DNA of 64,000 nucleotides, taken from a virus. Of the stretch, positions 25,701 to 33,479 are shown piece by piece. Every line of letters starts with the position of its first letter. Position 1 is the first letter of the stretch. A program made the translations under genes and the position numbers. The notes below the pieces were generated by a model, which was not told the DNA's origin, searched no databases, and worked only from the letters and a program-made list of their open reading frames with translations. The stretch is taken from positions 82,092 through 146,091 of the IMG/VR virus record IMGVR_UViG_3300028315_000508; one strand, 5' to 3'.

Positions 25701-26399
25701 GTAGAGTGCGACCGTTGTGTCTTGTGCTTTTGTAGCGTTTGTGAGATATGGTGGAGGTGTCAGACGATAAAATTCGTCCATCACCGGTCCGGGGTGCTTG
25801 ATCGGGAACCGTAGCAGTGCCAACGCAATGCTTGTCGCGTCGATGCAAAGAAAGTCTTTGCGATCGTCTTTTGAGACGACCCTGGTGAAATATTCAGTTT
25901 GATAGACGAAGTTGTAGTTATCTGATGGCAGAAGTTCGAGTTCGACGAGAATGTCGGAGAGGTCGTAATAAACGGCACCAACGAGGTAGGGAATGGTGTC
26001 GGTGACGCCCGATGCTGTTGTGTAAGTCATGATGTCGCCATTCTTGGCGTTGGCAAGACTTACGGGCTCCCCGGTGCTTTTCTTGGCGATTTCGAGATTG
26101 CCTAGCTCGATGACTCTATCGGCTAGTTCAATTGAATCGACATTTTCTGAGTAAATCTCATGGTCCGGGAACCTTTTGCCGATGTTCTGGTGTCCAGCTA
26201 CTCTGGCTTCTGATGGGACGTCTTCGATAAAGATCTTGACGTTGAAGACCGAGCTGTTCTCAATACCGGCTCCGCTCGGAGTTCTTTTGTGCGGGACGAC
26301 AAGGATGACCGGGAGTCCAAATGGTCTCCAGGCGGTCCTGTCGTTGTTGACGGGAAAGAGAACGAAGTTGGGGTTGTTCTGGTCTTTGAGTGATGCCAT
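22734..26399 (-). CDS. large baseplate/tail protein with gpI-like region
   Basis: 1221 residues. Residues about 235-320 (PFTDSLQDIQDEQDLLESINWVFNVPAEAIPYLSQLLGWD then RRAVLRRTVEFQNLAGSRRAIVNLFRLFGF) match the phage tail protein I / TIGR02242 pattern found in baseplates. The remainder is a long beta-rich body, ending with Cys-rich stretches (CGSGILNEAGLRLDCGCLLIGC). It heads the minus-strand operon with ugd and the sugar genes directly downstream by 1-bp overlaps, linking virion assembly to the glycan module. A GTATCTTT (plus) motif is 20 bp upstream. Confidence 0.8.
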   Translation of the reverse strand: MASLKDQNNPNFVLFPVNNDRTAWRPFGLPVILVVPHKRTPSGAGIENSSVFNVKIFIEDVPSEARVAGHQNIGKRFPDHEIYSENVDSIELADRVIELGNLEIAKKSTGEPVSLANAKNGDIMTYTTASGVTDTIPYLVGAVYYDLSDILVELELLPSDNYNFVYQTEYFTRVVSKDDRKDFLCIDATSIALALLRFPIKHPGPVMDEFYRLTPPPYLTNATKAQDTTVALYRPFTDSLQDIQDEQDLLESINWVFNVPAEAIPYLSQLLGWDLPYFPESLDELRRAVLRRTVEFQNLAGSRRAIVNLFRLFGFEILISNLWWSSDGKRFIRPGERLPSPYQQEEITIEEQCQTDIILDSWAGESSTATGFGVFTIPLMFRPQIAAGLDDFNSARDGGNVTVDAYFVEVGSPAEAQLKEISTSIKADPVNYGNNAGCTADAEGFLNPTEIHSKLNGLAVIGYSQVLISGKLGKAMDEVLVGPEIPLRADGVKLNRETNNLNISLNGSLDIEGSNDKPRVLYMFVTYLKQTIVVPDLIADLQSNRFDIQVLTETLNEYADPVTLEFAVEFLFRLKAFHSLLNRVVLRIDLTETYEVTDLCVGGDIEQRYDTAIGMLQVPPAIIPNLPENLNDCTLLDPVSLGYKEEDITLRLRKLANLPEEHAAWKTLDDRVDQIPTNERLGLAQPATGRSECKFTYLGQDRITTAERVESRSTEYGPSPAAGNGDAGFFSNPDISPGDSILNGKFDETGPAVTTNSDGSSYGSFTREFTEIRVPFCELDDVNDYCYKGRVDDELLYRPTVVGDEWWQCRPCSIGMGMGVYWTFPSYSVMAAPGTMKPCPHSRSQRPIFSGKAKQSTIQHFLTDEQSEYLTAPYDQKLPFKNDSYLGRLYRDYDTPKNQTLHFTNRVKGFDGDQLKHLALQRPSLNIDKPTLHLPGCRFARMNALEEDFTSTTWRARPWDDPHSTFCGPKYVCGDNEPTQLNVTKIVGTDGNEYLVFDDVPYTAAGNGLTPDITSLGDHSLGTNALFGDDDVVHSVYMKNANSSPYVTLDQVCDYDSAVEVQADGDGELDVTTPLFTSHQVCGTDPNLFTDYADGYACVSGFQPYAGEDLGQSGLYDDILAALGVPGLGTTGQPSTLLFQCGSGILNEAGLRLDCGCLLIGCDMTEEGETICSAETFLDENNQYDWECDHLRLELRLIGEEKYGTCSTVLDATIPTMLELA

Positions 26400-26521
26400 G
26401 TAGCATTCTCCATTTCAGGTATCTTTATTTACGGGATCTATGGGAATCGCTACGGTGCCGCAAAGATAGGAAGCATACGGCAGTCACGTACATATTCGTG
26501 ATTGCCCAGTGAGGACGATGA

Positions 26522-27022
26522 ATGATTGCTGAATCTGGCCACATCTTCACAAAAGACGAGTATGACGCCCAGTACGAAGTGGACTGGGAGACCGTTGGCG
26601 TAGATCTCGACATCACAACGATTACGAAAATCCCCTACGTTTGGGGAGAAGCACCGTCAGGTTTCGTCAAGAACGGCATTCTCTTTAGACGTGGGATGGT
26701 CACTGTCCAACGCCAGATTATTCGAGTCCTCACGAACGGATACGAGATCATCGCGGAGGGTAACTCGAGCTTTGAGGACCTGATCCAGATGAATTTCCCT
26801 TGTGAGGAGGGACCCACAGATCCTTTTGCGTACCATTTGGATTGCGGTATTCTCGATGAACCTTATATCAAGATTCTTGAGGGGCCGCATTGGGCAGATC
26901 CAGATGATCCAGACGATGTAGATGCCATCTGGGGCGATCTACAAGCTGACGGGTCGCCGGTGGAAGAAGTTACCGTCACCGGTGGTGCCGATATTCTCGA
27001 GTGGGTAGATGTCTGGGCCTGA
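26522..27022 (+). CDS. hypothetical, probably virion-associated
   Basis: 166 residues, strongly acidic (DPDDPDDVDAIWGDLQADG) with a beta-rich middle. ATG 26522 follows GAGGACG. Divergent from the baseplate gene. No family recognised. Confidence 0.6.
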   Translation: MIAESGHIFTKDEYDAQYEVDWETVGVDLDITTITKIPYVWGEAPSGFVKNGILFRRGMVTVQRQIIRVLTNGYEIIAEGNSSFEDLIQMNFPCEEGPTDPFAYHLDCGILDEPYIKILEGPHWADPDDPDDVDAIWGDLQADGSPVEEVTVTGGADILEWVDVWA

Positions 27023-27064
27023 TACCAGGCAAGGACGCCCATGAACCAGATCAGAGATTAAGAT

Positions 27065-28915
27065 ATGTCATTTTCGAAGACACTCGCACTTTTGATCGCT
27101 GTCGCAAGTGTGGGTTGGATCGCGGTGTCTAACGCTCAGCAGCCGCCAAACTTCCAACTCGTATCATCGGGCAGAGTCGCACCAGCTAGCGGCTACAATG
27201 GGGCAACCCCGAATTTCGGGCTTCTTACACCCGGTCAATCGCAACTTCCCCAGCTCGTGCAGGTCAATCAACTCAATGCCGCTCCACATCCACGTGACGC
27301 CGTTGCCTATGCTCTGGCCGACTGCCAGAGCCTACCGGCAGATTCCAGACCGTTCCAACGATACATCTGGATTCCGGATGGAGACCGCAAAAAGGCAGCA
27401 GCACTGAATTTTGCCGTAAACACGGCTGTCTCAAGAGCTACAACCATCGTTACACCGGTGCCGGTCGCCAATGGCAAGCTAATGCGATATGACTTGAGGG
27501 CTCTTGCTCCTCGTGAATCGCAGTATGCGGCACTGCACGCCAATTGGGAGAAGCTGGCATTCGAGCCATACTTCCATCTGACGAAGTCGGCGACCGACGC
27601 TCTTCCGTCGAACGCCATTACTATCGCATCGCGAGACGATGACCCGGTGGGTTCCGTGCGTTTCAAAGTCGGAGACGTCATTTGGTACAGATCGCCGACT
27701 CACACTTTCTTTATTCTTGAGAATAATCGATGGGTACAACGATCGCGTCCAACTACCGTCCAATTGGTGGCAGCTCCCGCAGCCCACACGAATCTGACAA
27801 GTGCTGTGCTTCTACAGGGTCTTACTCAATCTGGGGCGGCACTGGTTCGATACGACTTCTTCATGACGCGAGTCCTGTCGTCCATCGACGGCGGCCTTTA
27901 TTATGACTTCAGCGGAATCAATGGAACCATCGCCGCCGCCAGAAAAGGAGGAAGCACTAAGACAGATCAACAGATCATCTTAGAGGCACTGGGAGCAAAC
28001 GAGCAAATCATCTCTTCGTTGCGATCTGACCAAAGGGCCGCGATGTTCAGATCTAATGTCACTGGTAAACCTCGCCAGATCGAGGTCTTTCAGGGACAGG
28101 GTGTCCGTCCGGGGTCCGGTACCGGCTTGGTCACTATGACACACGATGTCTTTGACAATGATGTTGATCCGGCCCGCGATCCGATTCGCAACTTGCTGAA
28201 CTTCCAGGATCGTGCAAGAGAACTGATTGCTGAACGCGGTGGTACGTTTGGTGCCAACGGAATGCATCTGTTTGCGTTGTTCGACAGCACGGGCAAGTTG
28301 CAGGCGGAAGCTCCACCGAATGTCGTCGTGGACCATACGATTCCACGTCCGCATACTGGCCGTTTGCAAGCTGCTATTAGCTGCATTCGGTGCCATGGTC
28401 CGCAGGAGGGATTCCAGCCGTTCAATAATGAAGTTCAGACGATGCTCGCCGGTTACTTGAACATCTTCGGTGATGTTTCAAGTAGAGACACGGTCCCAGA
28501 CCAATTGGATCGCTTGGCTGGTCTCTACTCTGGCGACCTATCTAAGCCGATCAGACGTGGAAGAGATGACTATACCGATGCGATTTACAGGGCTACAGGT
28601 GGTATGCAGGTACCTGAAGCATCGCTATTGGTGGCAAACATCTATCAGGCGTACGTCTATGATACCGTGGACGCTCAGAAAGCCTGTTTGGAACTCGGAT
28701 ACGTCGTCCCAGCAGCCCAAGCAGTCTATTACTTGAACCAGATCCTGCCACCGTTAAATCGAGATGTTCTCGGTATCAGCCCAGAAGATCCCATCATTGG
28801 TGCACTCAAGGCTGGCCTCTCAGTCAACCGATACCAGTGGGAACAAGTCTACCCCGACGCTGCCTTCAGGGCGATGAAGACGTATGAATCGTCTCAGGAA
28901 AATATAGGGCAGTGA
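27065..28915 (+). CDS. exported c-type cytochrome, large
   Basis: 616 residues. Residues 1-24 are a Sec signal peptide (KTLALLIAVASVGWIAVSNAQ, cleavage after SNA). A single CIRCH haem-attachment motif sits at about 440-444 in SCIRCHGPQEGF. The protein has no recognisable catalytic domain around it. c-type haem attachment requires the host Ccm system outside the cytoplasmic membrane. It stands 10 bp upstream of a second CxxCH protein and between baseplate and tail-fibre genes. Role in infection unknown. Confidence 0.75.
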   Translation: MSFSKTLALLIAVASVGWIAVSNAQQPPNFQLVSSGRVAPASGYNGATPNFGLLTPGQSQLPQLVQVNQLNAAPHPRDAVAYALADCQSLPADSRPFQRYIWIPDGDRKKAAALNFAVNTAVSRATTIVTPVPVANGKLMRYDLRALAPRESQYAALHANWEKLAFEPYFHLTKSATDALPSNAITIASRDDDPVGSVRFKVGDVIWYRSPTHTFFILENNRWVQRSRPTTVQLVAAPAAHTNLTSAVLLQGLTQSGAALVRYDFFMTRVLSSIDGGLYYDFSGINGTIAAARKGGSTKTDQQIILEALGANEQIISSLRSDQRAAMFRSNVTGKPRQIEVFQGQGVRPGSGTGLVTMTHDVFDNDVDPARDPIRNLLNFQDRARELIAERGGTFGANGMHLFALFDSTGKLQAEAPPNVVVDHTIPRPHTGRLQAAISCIRCHGPQEGFQPFNNEVQTMLAGYLNIFGDVSSRDTVPDQLDRLAGLYSGDLSKPIRRGRDDYTDAIYRATGGMQVPEASLLVANIYQAYVYDTVDAQKACLELGYVVPAAQAVYYLNQILPPLNRDVLGISPEDPIIGALKAGLSVNRYQWEQVYPDAAFRAMKTYESSQENIGQ

Positions 28916-28925
28916 GGAGATCCCA

Positions 28926-29783
28926 ATGAAAAAGATCGCTTTTTTGATCGCTGTTTGTGCGTCTGTCTTGGCCATCTTGCCATCCTCCGCCAACGCTGGT
29001 TGGAAATGGCGAAGAGTCCAGACGAACTGCGGCTACACGTACCAGAGATACTACGTCCAAGAAGTCGCTCAGCCGCAAGTTCAGAACACGACGACAGTCG
29101 TCAACAACCTCATCGGTATTCCCGTGCCGGTGAACTACACCGAACCAATTACAGCACAGGGTTCGACGGTCTACGGCTACTCTTCCGTGACACAAGCTCA
29201 GGGTGCCCTCGACATGGGCCTGTTGTATAATCAGGCCGCACGTTTGACGGATCAAGCCCAACAACTCGCAGGACAAGCGGCAACCGATTTTGCGGCCCTT
29301 GTACAAGCTGAAGGGCAGAACAGGGCGGAAGTTGCGAAGATCATCGCCCAAGGACAGGCGGCCCGGATGGCTCTGGAGGCGACTCAAGGGCATCCACCAC
29401 AACTGATTCAAAGGACCTTCGCGTTCAGAGTGACGCAGGGTGCCGATGGTCAGATGAAAGTCGAACAGATCCAGTCACAGCAGCCACAGGACTTCAGTTT
29501 GATGTCCTCGTCTGCGACGAATGTCTCGGATCTATTGAAGCAGCGTTGTGTCAGTTGCCATGGTAACGCCAAAGCCAGTGGCAATTTGAATCTGGAAGTG
29601 GCTATCTCCGATGCACAACAGAGGGCGATTCTCGAAAGAGTAACGACCGAAGACCATGCTCGAAGAATGCCGCGTAATCCGGACGGAACAGCTGGTGCCA
29701 AGCTCTCTATTGATGAGCTACGCTTGCTGTTCAATGCAATGGCCCCCGCAACCAGTGGAAATACCTCTGGTAGTAGTCAGTAG
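28926..29783 (+). CDS. exported c-type cytochrome, planctomycete-like
   Basis: 285 residues with a signal peptide (KKIAFLIAVCASVLAILPSSANA). The middle is a Gln/Ala-rich helical segment (110-150). The C-terminus is a monohaem domain: LLKQRCVSCHGNAKASGNLNL with CVSCH at 208-212, then RVTTEDHARRMPRNPDG, where the RMP Met is the likely distal ligand. This CxxCHG...GNLNL...RMP layout resembles planctomycete PSCyt-type domains. GAGGAGATCCCAATG gives the start. Probably an operon with the gene upstream. Confidence 0.8.
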   Translation: MKKIAFLIAVCASVLAILPSSANAGWKWRRVQTNCGYTYQRYYVQEVAQPQVQNTTTVVNNLIGIPVPVNYTEPITAQGSTVYGYSSVTQAQGALDMGLLYNQAARLTDQAQQLAGQAATDFAALVQAEGQNRAEVAKIIAQGQAARMALEATQGHPPQLIQRTFAFRVTQGADGQMKVEQIQSQQPQDFSLMSSSATNVSDLLKQRCVSCHGNAKASGNLNLEVAISDAQQRAILERVTTEDHARRMPRNPDGTAGAKLSIDELRLLFNAMAPATSGNTSGSSQ

Positions 29784-29843
29784 CAGAGGAGGACGGCCTT
29801 CGGCCACACCACCAAAGCGTACCATCCGAACAGGAGAAAAGAG

Positions 29844-30245
29844 ATGAAGTACCTCGCATCGATTTTGGCAGTTCTCGCCCTCGTTTTTGTAGCCACCAAC
29901 GACGCCAACGCCCAGTGCTTCCGCAACAATGTTGTGGCAGTCAACGGCTTTTCGCAGTGTGTTGGTGGCTCGTGCTTTGTCCAGCAGCAGGTGTTGGTCC
30001 CGCAGTCCACCGCGTTCTTCACTGGTGGCCGATCTGTCGCATTCATCAACCAGCCTGCATTCGTCAACGTCGGAGTGCCGGTCGTTTCGCCGGTGGTCCA
30101 GCAAGTCAACATTCGACGTGGCTTGTTCGGCAACGTGCGACGAGTACAGGTGAGGAATTTCGCGGCGGTCCCGGCGGTGAACGTGATTACTCCTGGTGTC
30201 AACGTCGCTGTCGGACGCAGAAATGTGTTCGTCAGCGGGTTCTAA
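29844..30245 (+). CDS. small secreted protein, Val/Phe-rich
   Basis: 133 residues with a clear signal peptide (KYLASILAVLALVFVATNDANAQ). The mature part is Val/Asn/Phe-rich with repeated VxVPVVSP/VNVITPGVNVAVG segments and two Cys (CVGGSC) that could form a disulfide. Family not recognised. Followed 26 bp later by a strong terminator. Confidence 0.65.
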   Translation: MKYLASILAVLALVFVATNDANAQCFRNNVVAVNGFSQCVGGSCFVQQQVLVPQSTAFFTGGRSVAFINQPAFVNVGVPVVSPVVQQVNIRRGLFGNVRRVQVRNFAAVPAVNVITPGVNVAVGRRNVFVSGF

Positions 30246-30271
30246 CGGTCCGCAAGGACAACAGTAGTATT

Positions 30272-30299
30272 CCGAGAGCCCGGTTCGCCGGGCTCTCGG
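30272..30299 (+). terminator. intrinsic terminator, UUCG loop
   Basis: CCGAGAGCCCGG (30272-30283) pairs perfectly with CCGGGCTCTCGG (30288-30299) around TTCG. It closes the exported cassette at 27065-30245 and is directly followed by GTATTTGAAC, a motif that recurs after other terminators. Confidence 0.9.
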
Positions 30300-30342
30300 C
30301 GTATTTGAACATTCCAAGAGGGTATTCTTGGTGGGGGTTCAA

Positions 30343-30660
30343 ATGCGACACACTATCGCTGCATTCTGTTTGGCATTCATTGCCGCTTCATGTTCGACCC
30401 AATCGTTCGAAGACGCAACCGATTCAGTCGACAAGTCAGTGCTTCAACAGACGATGCTACAGCACCCTCCTCCAAAAACAAGAGAGGAACCTGTGGTGGG
30501 GCCGGTTGCGAAAGGGCCGGTTGCGAAAGAGCCGGTCGTGGAAGAACCGGTCGAAGTCCCAATTGAAGCACCACTTCCCCCACCGCCGCCACAGCCAGTT
30601 CAACCGGCTCCGGAGCCAGAGCCAGAACCAGTCAAACAGTTCAGATTGGTCCCAGATTAA
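30343..30660 (+). CDS. Pro-rich lipoprotein
   Basis: 105 residues from ATG 30343 (GGGGG upstream). RHTIAAFCLAFIAASC is a type II signal with the lipobox IAAS-C17. The mature part has PVAKGPVAKEPVVEEPVEVP repeats and a long Pro/Glu run, typical of envelope-spanning, TonB-like or spanin-like rods. It could be an outer-membrane spanin partner, but no inner-membrane spanin is adjacent. ATG/TAA overlap with the next gene. Confidence 0.7.
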   Translation: MRHTIAAFCLAFIAASCSTQSFEDATDSVDKSVLQQTMLQHPPPKTREEPVVGPVAKGPVAKEPVVEEPVEVPIEAPLPPPPPQPVQPAPEPEPEPVKQFRLVPD

Positions 30661-31019
30661 TGAAGAGAACTGTCGAACAAGAGAAGATCTGGCTCGACGA
30701 AAAGACCAACTTCCACTATATTCGACGAGGCGTCGAACGGACCCCTCCCGGCACCAAAGTCAAAATCGTCGAATGTAACAGTGGCCTGTGCACGAGCGAA
30801 GGCACTCTCAAAGGCACCGTGGCGTTAGGGCTACTGAATGTCGACGGACACTTCGCCGGACAAATGATTGCCTGGAGCTACGATGCGGACGATCTGGTTC
30901 TATTTGCAATCGAGCACCATTGGGATATGGACGACGATACCTTTCGCATCCTCACGGAGAACCTCTACGGCGAGACGGCGTCTGAGCCGTCCACCAAAAG
31001 AGAGGACGAGGGAAGCTAA
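30660..31019 (+). CDS. hypothetical protein
   Basis: 119 residues, TAATG overlap with the lipoprotein gene. Contains CNSGLC and an acidic C-terminal half. No signal peptide or family recognised; soluble and probably cytoplasmic. Confidence 0.55.
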   Translation: MKRTVEQEKIWLDEKTNFHYIRRGVERTPPGTKVKIVECNSGLCTSEGTLKGTVALGLLNVDGHFAGQMIAWSYDADDLVLFAIEHHWDMDDDTFRILTENLYGETASEPSTKREDEGS

Positions 31020-31039
31020 AGGAGAGGCCGGGAGGCGTG

Positions 31040-31717
31040 TCAGATCATCCGTATTTCATGAAGGCGGGAAAGATCGACTTCTGGCAGCCGCCCGTACAAC
31101 CTTCCCATTCGCCCAGCATACATCGATCTGACCCATCCCAATGGGAAGTCATTGACGACGATGTGCATTGGTACCCCCACTGACGTGCACACTTCAGCCA
31201 AACCGCTGACAGCTCCGATAAACGCATAGGATACCGAAGCGAGTTTGACACATTCTTTTAATGGCCTCTCGCCGCCAAGATTCTCCAATCTCCATCCGGC
31301 ATCGATCGCACGCTTCGTAAATTCCTCGATCTCATCTTTAGTCGGCCGACGCTGTGCTTTGTCGCCGGTCATAGCATCGAACTGATAGCAAATCAATTTG
31401 GAATGCGGGCGTTTCTTCCAGACCCATAAGGTCCGAAAATAATCGTTACCGAAGTAGTATGGTAATTTCTGGCGATTTGCTCTCTGTGGCACGATCTCAA
31501 GCCAGCCGGGATCAGACAACACTTCCAGACATTCAACGATCTTGTTCTTGACATTTTGATTGAGATCACCGACGAATTCGGAGATGTAGACTGTCCTATC
31601 AGACTTGATCGAGAGATGGTAGAAGAAATTGAGAGAAGACCAGACGTCGCCCAAACACGGGCTACTTACTGAGTGAATACTTCCAAGTGGGTTGTCATAG
31701 TTGCTCAGGGTCTGCAT
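31040..31717 (-). CDS. GT-B-like glycosyltransferase or related protein
   Basis: 225 residues. KLICYQFDAMTGDKAQRRPTKDEIEEFTKRAIDAGWRLENLGGERPLKECVKLASVSYAFIGAVSGLAEVCTSVGVPMHIVVND looks like the C-terminal half of a GT9-like heptosyltransferase (G-G-E, then a 'xSGxAExCxxxGxPxxxV' loop). The N-terminal half is short. A phage sugar-transfer role is plausible but unproven. Confidence 0.5.
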   Translation of the reverse strand: MQTLSNYDNPLGSIHSVSSPCLGDVWSSLNFFYHLSIKSDRTVYISEFVGDLNQNVKNKIVECLEVLSDPGWLEIVPQRANRQKLPYYFGNDYFRTLWVWKKRPHSKLICYQFDAMTGDKAQRRPTKDEIEEFTKRAIDAGWRLENLGGERPLKECVKLASVSYAFIGAVSGLAEVCTSVGVPMHIVVNDFPLGWVRSMYAGRMGRLYGRLPEVDLSRLHEIRMI

Positions 31718-31939
31718 TTAGCATTCTACAGCCTTAAAGCTACCGCCAATATCGACGACGGCAACATTCGAGTCCCATTCTTTCAGCTCGCCAATGAATT
31801 TCTCGCCGCCGATAGCCTCCCAGTGAACGATTTCACCGGGCTGACAGGTCCGATCCAGCTGCTTCGATGGCGGTGGTCTGAACCCGCCAGAACCCTGGAG
31901 TTTGATTTTCGGCAATCCTGCGACGTTTGGCTTACCCAT
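31718..31939 (-). CDS. small hypothetical virion-region protein
   Basis: 73 residues. Ends EWDSNVAVVDIGGSFKAVEC; the rest is Gly/Pro-rich. It abuts both neighbours in a minus-strand run from 36733 to 31040. Probably virion-associated by position only. Confidence 0.5.
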   Translation of the reverse strand: MGKPNVAGLPKIKLQGSGGFRPPPSKQLDRTCQPGEIVHWEAIGGEKFIGELKEWDSNVAVVDIGGSFKAVEC

Positions 31940-32355
31940 TATTGTGGCATCACGGCCTGCAGATTGGTGATCGTGACAGTGCCGCCTTTGATGAAGTTGA
32001 TGTTGTCGAATTCGATGTCGCCGCCGCCACCAGTTGCCGTGACGTCTCCGTCGATGACAGCCCCGTTGTCTCTGTCATAAATACGGAACCATCCACAGAC
32101 ACCAGTCGCATCGACGTTGGTATCGTCAGCGATGGAGTTGGCAAATGCCTGTCCGTTGCTGAAATTCCCGAACGCCGGGTTCGAGAAATTGTTGGTCGCC
32201 AGAAGAGTACCGGTAGCAGCTACTTGCGGACTAGCCGGTTTGCTACCTGTCCGGAATTCAATGAGACCGTTCGGGTTGGTGGAGCCAACATCGATGAGAT
32301 CAACGATGGCGTCACCGGCGTCGTTCCGTGCTTGTGTCGATATGTTGACTGTCAT
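31939..32355 (-). CDS. putative virion decoration/tail protein
   Basis: 138 residues from ATG 32355, TGATG overlap with the repeat gene. MTVNISTQARNDAGDAIVDLIDVGSTNPNGLIEFRTG resembles the short beta-sandwich phage proteins with an 'RNxxADAVVDxLDxGS' start. The start at ATG was chosen over TTG 32358. Confidence 0.7.
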   Translation of the reverse strand: MTVNISTQARNDAGDAIVDLIDVGSTNPNGLIEFRTGSKPASPQVAATGTLLATNNFSNPAFGNFSNGQAFANSIADDTNVDATGVCGWFRIYDRDNGAVIDGDVTATGGGGDIEFDNINFIKGGTVTITNLQAVMPQ

Positions 32356-33479
32356 CAATGTCTCCGTTTCCGGCGTCTGGATCTATCTACTTGGGTGATT
32401 AGACTATCTTTAATTAGCGGGTCTATTCGCCGCAACCTTCTCGGCAGGAATTGTGGCCGTATCTTTTGGTGATGCTCAACGACAGCGTTCTGTGGTGCTT
32501 GCACGTCTGCAAGCGTGATTTCGACAGCTGGTTGGACGATGCTCGGTGCTCTGACTGTTCCAGACTCCTTTAGCACCGAAGTGACTCTGATAGGAGTATG
32601 GAATGTCTCGAGAACACGAGGCGGTTCCGTTGTAGATTCAATCTTCGGATGCTTGACTTTAGCATCACCAGGCGGCTGAACCACTTCTTGCTTCGTGGCA
32701 GCTGTCGCCTTCGGCGGCAATTGTCGTGGTAAGGATACGCACGGGCAAGGATCAAATGAAAATGGTTCGAATCTGTCGACAACACCCCAACCCCATAAAG
32801 CATACAGAATTCTTCTATTACTGCCAATAGCCGCCAAGATCTGACCGGCCGGATCGAACGCTTCTGGTAATATGAATTCTCCAGAACCGATCAGCTCAAA
32901 GGCTGTCAAGAACATCGGCCCGCCAGCACCACGATATTCTTCGTATAGCAGAGCTGACGTCGTGTGGTAGACGCTGAATTCAGGCGGCTCGAACAAGAGA
33001 GCGTCTGTGGTGTGTAATTGCCTGCCAGCACTCAGTGCCGCATCTGTAGAATGTGAGATGTCAAAGACAAACGCAATTTTGGCATCTGTCGAATGCGTTA
33101 ACGAAACCTCTCCCTGCAGTAATGCATCTGTACTGTGCGTTAGCGAATTTTCGGCCTGAAGCAAGGCATCCGTGGTGTGAGTTCTTGGTAGAACAAACAA
33201 AGCGTCCGTCGTATGAGTTCTGCTAATCTCGGCCTGGAGTAAAGCATCTGTGGTGTGTGTGAGACTGTTCTCGGCCAGTAGCAGGGCGTCTGTGGTATGA
33301 CTGAGGCTTGATCCACTGCTAAGCGACGCGTCTGTAGTATGCGTAAGTGACGACGTTCCTTGATTGAGGGCGTCGGTTGTATGGGTCCGCGATTCTTCCG
33401 CCAACAGTAGGGCGTCGGTCGTCTGAATCCGTGAATTTGCACCCGCCAGGGCGTCGGTTGTGTGGACAAGACTCGGCAT
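32355..33479 (-). CDS. HTTDA-repeat virion protein, short paralogue
   Basis: 374 residues. Residues 1-180 are about 13 copies of a roughly 14-residue repeat centred on HTTDALLxxE. A Gly-rich beta segment (FLTAFELIGSGEFILPEAFDP), a WGWG linker and a Pro/Lys-rich basic end (RRRKRRH) follow. The C-terminal FDP and PPRV(L) blocks parallel the 1084-residue neighbour. Likely a tail-fibre or whisker protein; repeats may trimerise. Confidence 0.75.
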   Translation of the reverse strand: MPSLVHTTDALAGANSRIQTTDALLLAEESRTHTTDALNQGTSSLTHTTDASLSSGSSLSHTTDALLLAENSLTHTTDALLQAEISRTHTTDALFVLPRTHTTDALLQAENSLTHSTDALLQGEVSLTHSTDAKIAFVFDISHSTDAALSAGRQLHTTDALLFEPPEFSVYHTTSALLYEEYRGAGGPMFLTAFELIGSGEFILPEAFDPAGQILAAIGSNRRILYALWGWGVVDRFEPFSFDPCPCVSLPRQLPPKATAATKQEVVQPPGDAKVKHPKIESTTEPPRVLETFHTPIRVTSVLKESGTVRAPSIVQPAVEITLADVQAPQNAVVEHHQKIRPQFLPRRLRRIDPLIKDSLITQVDRSRRRKRRH

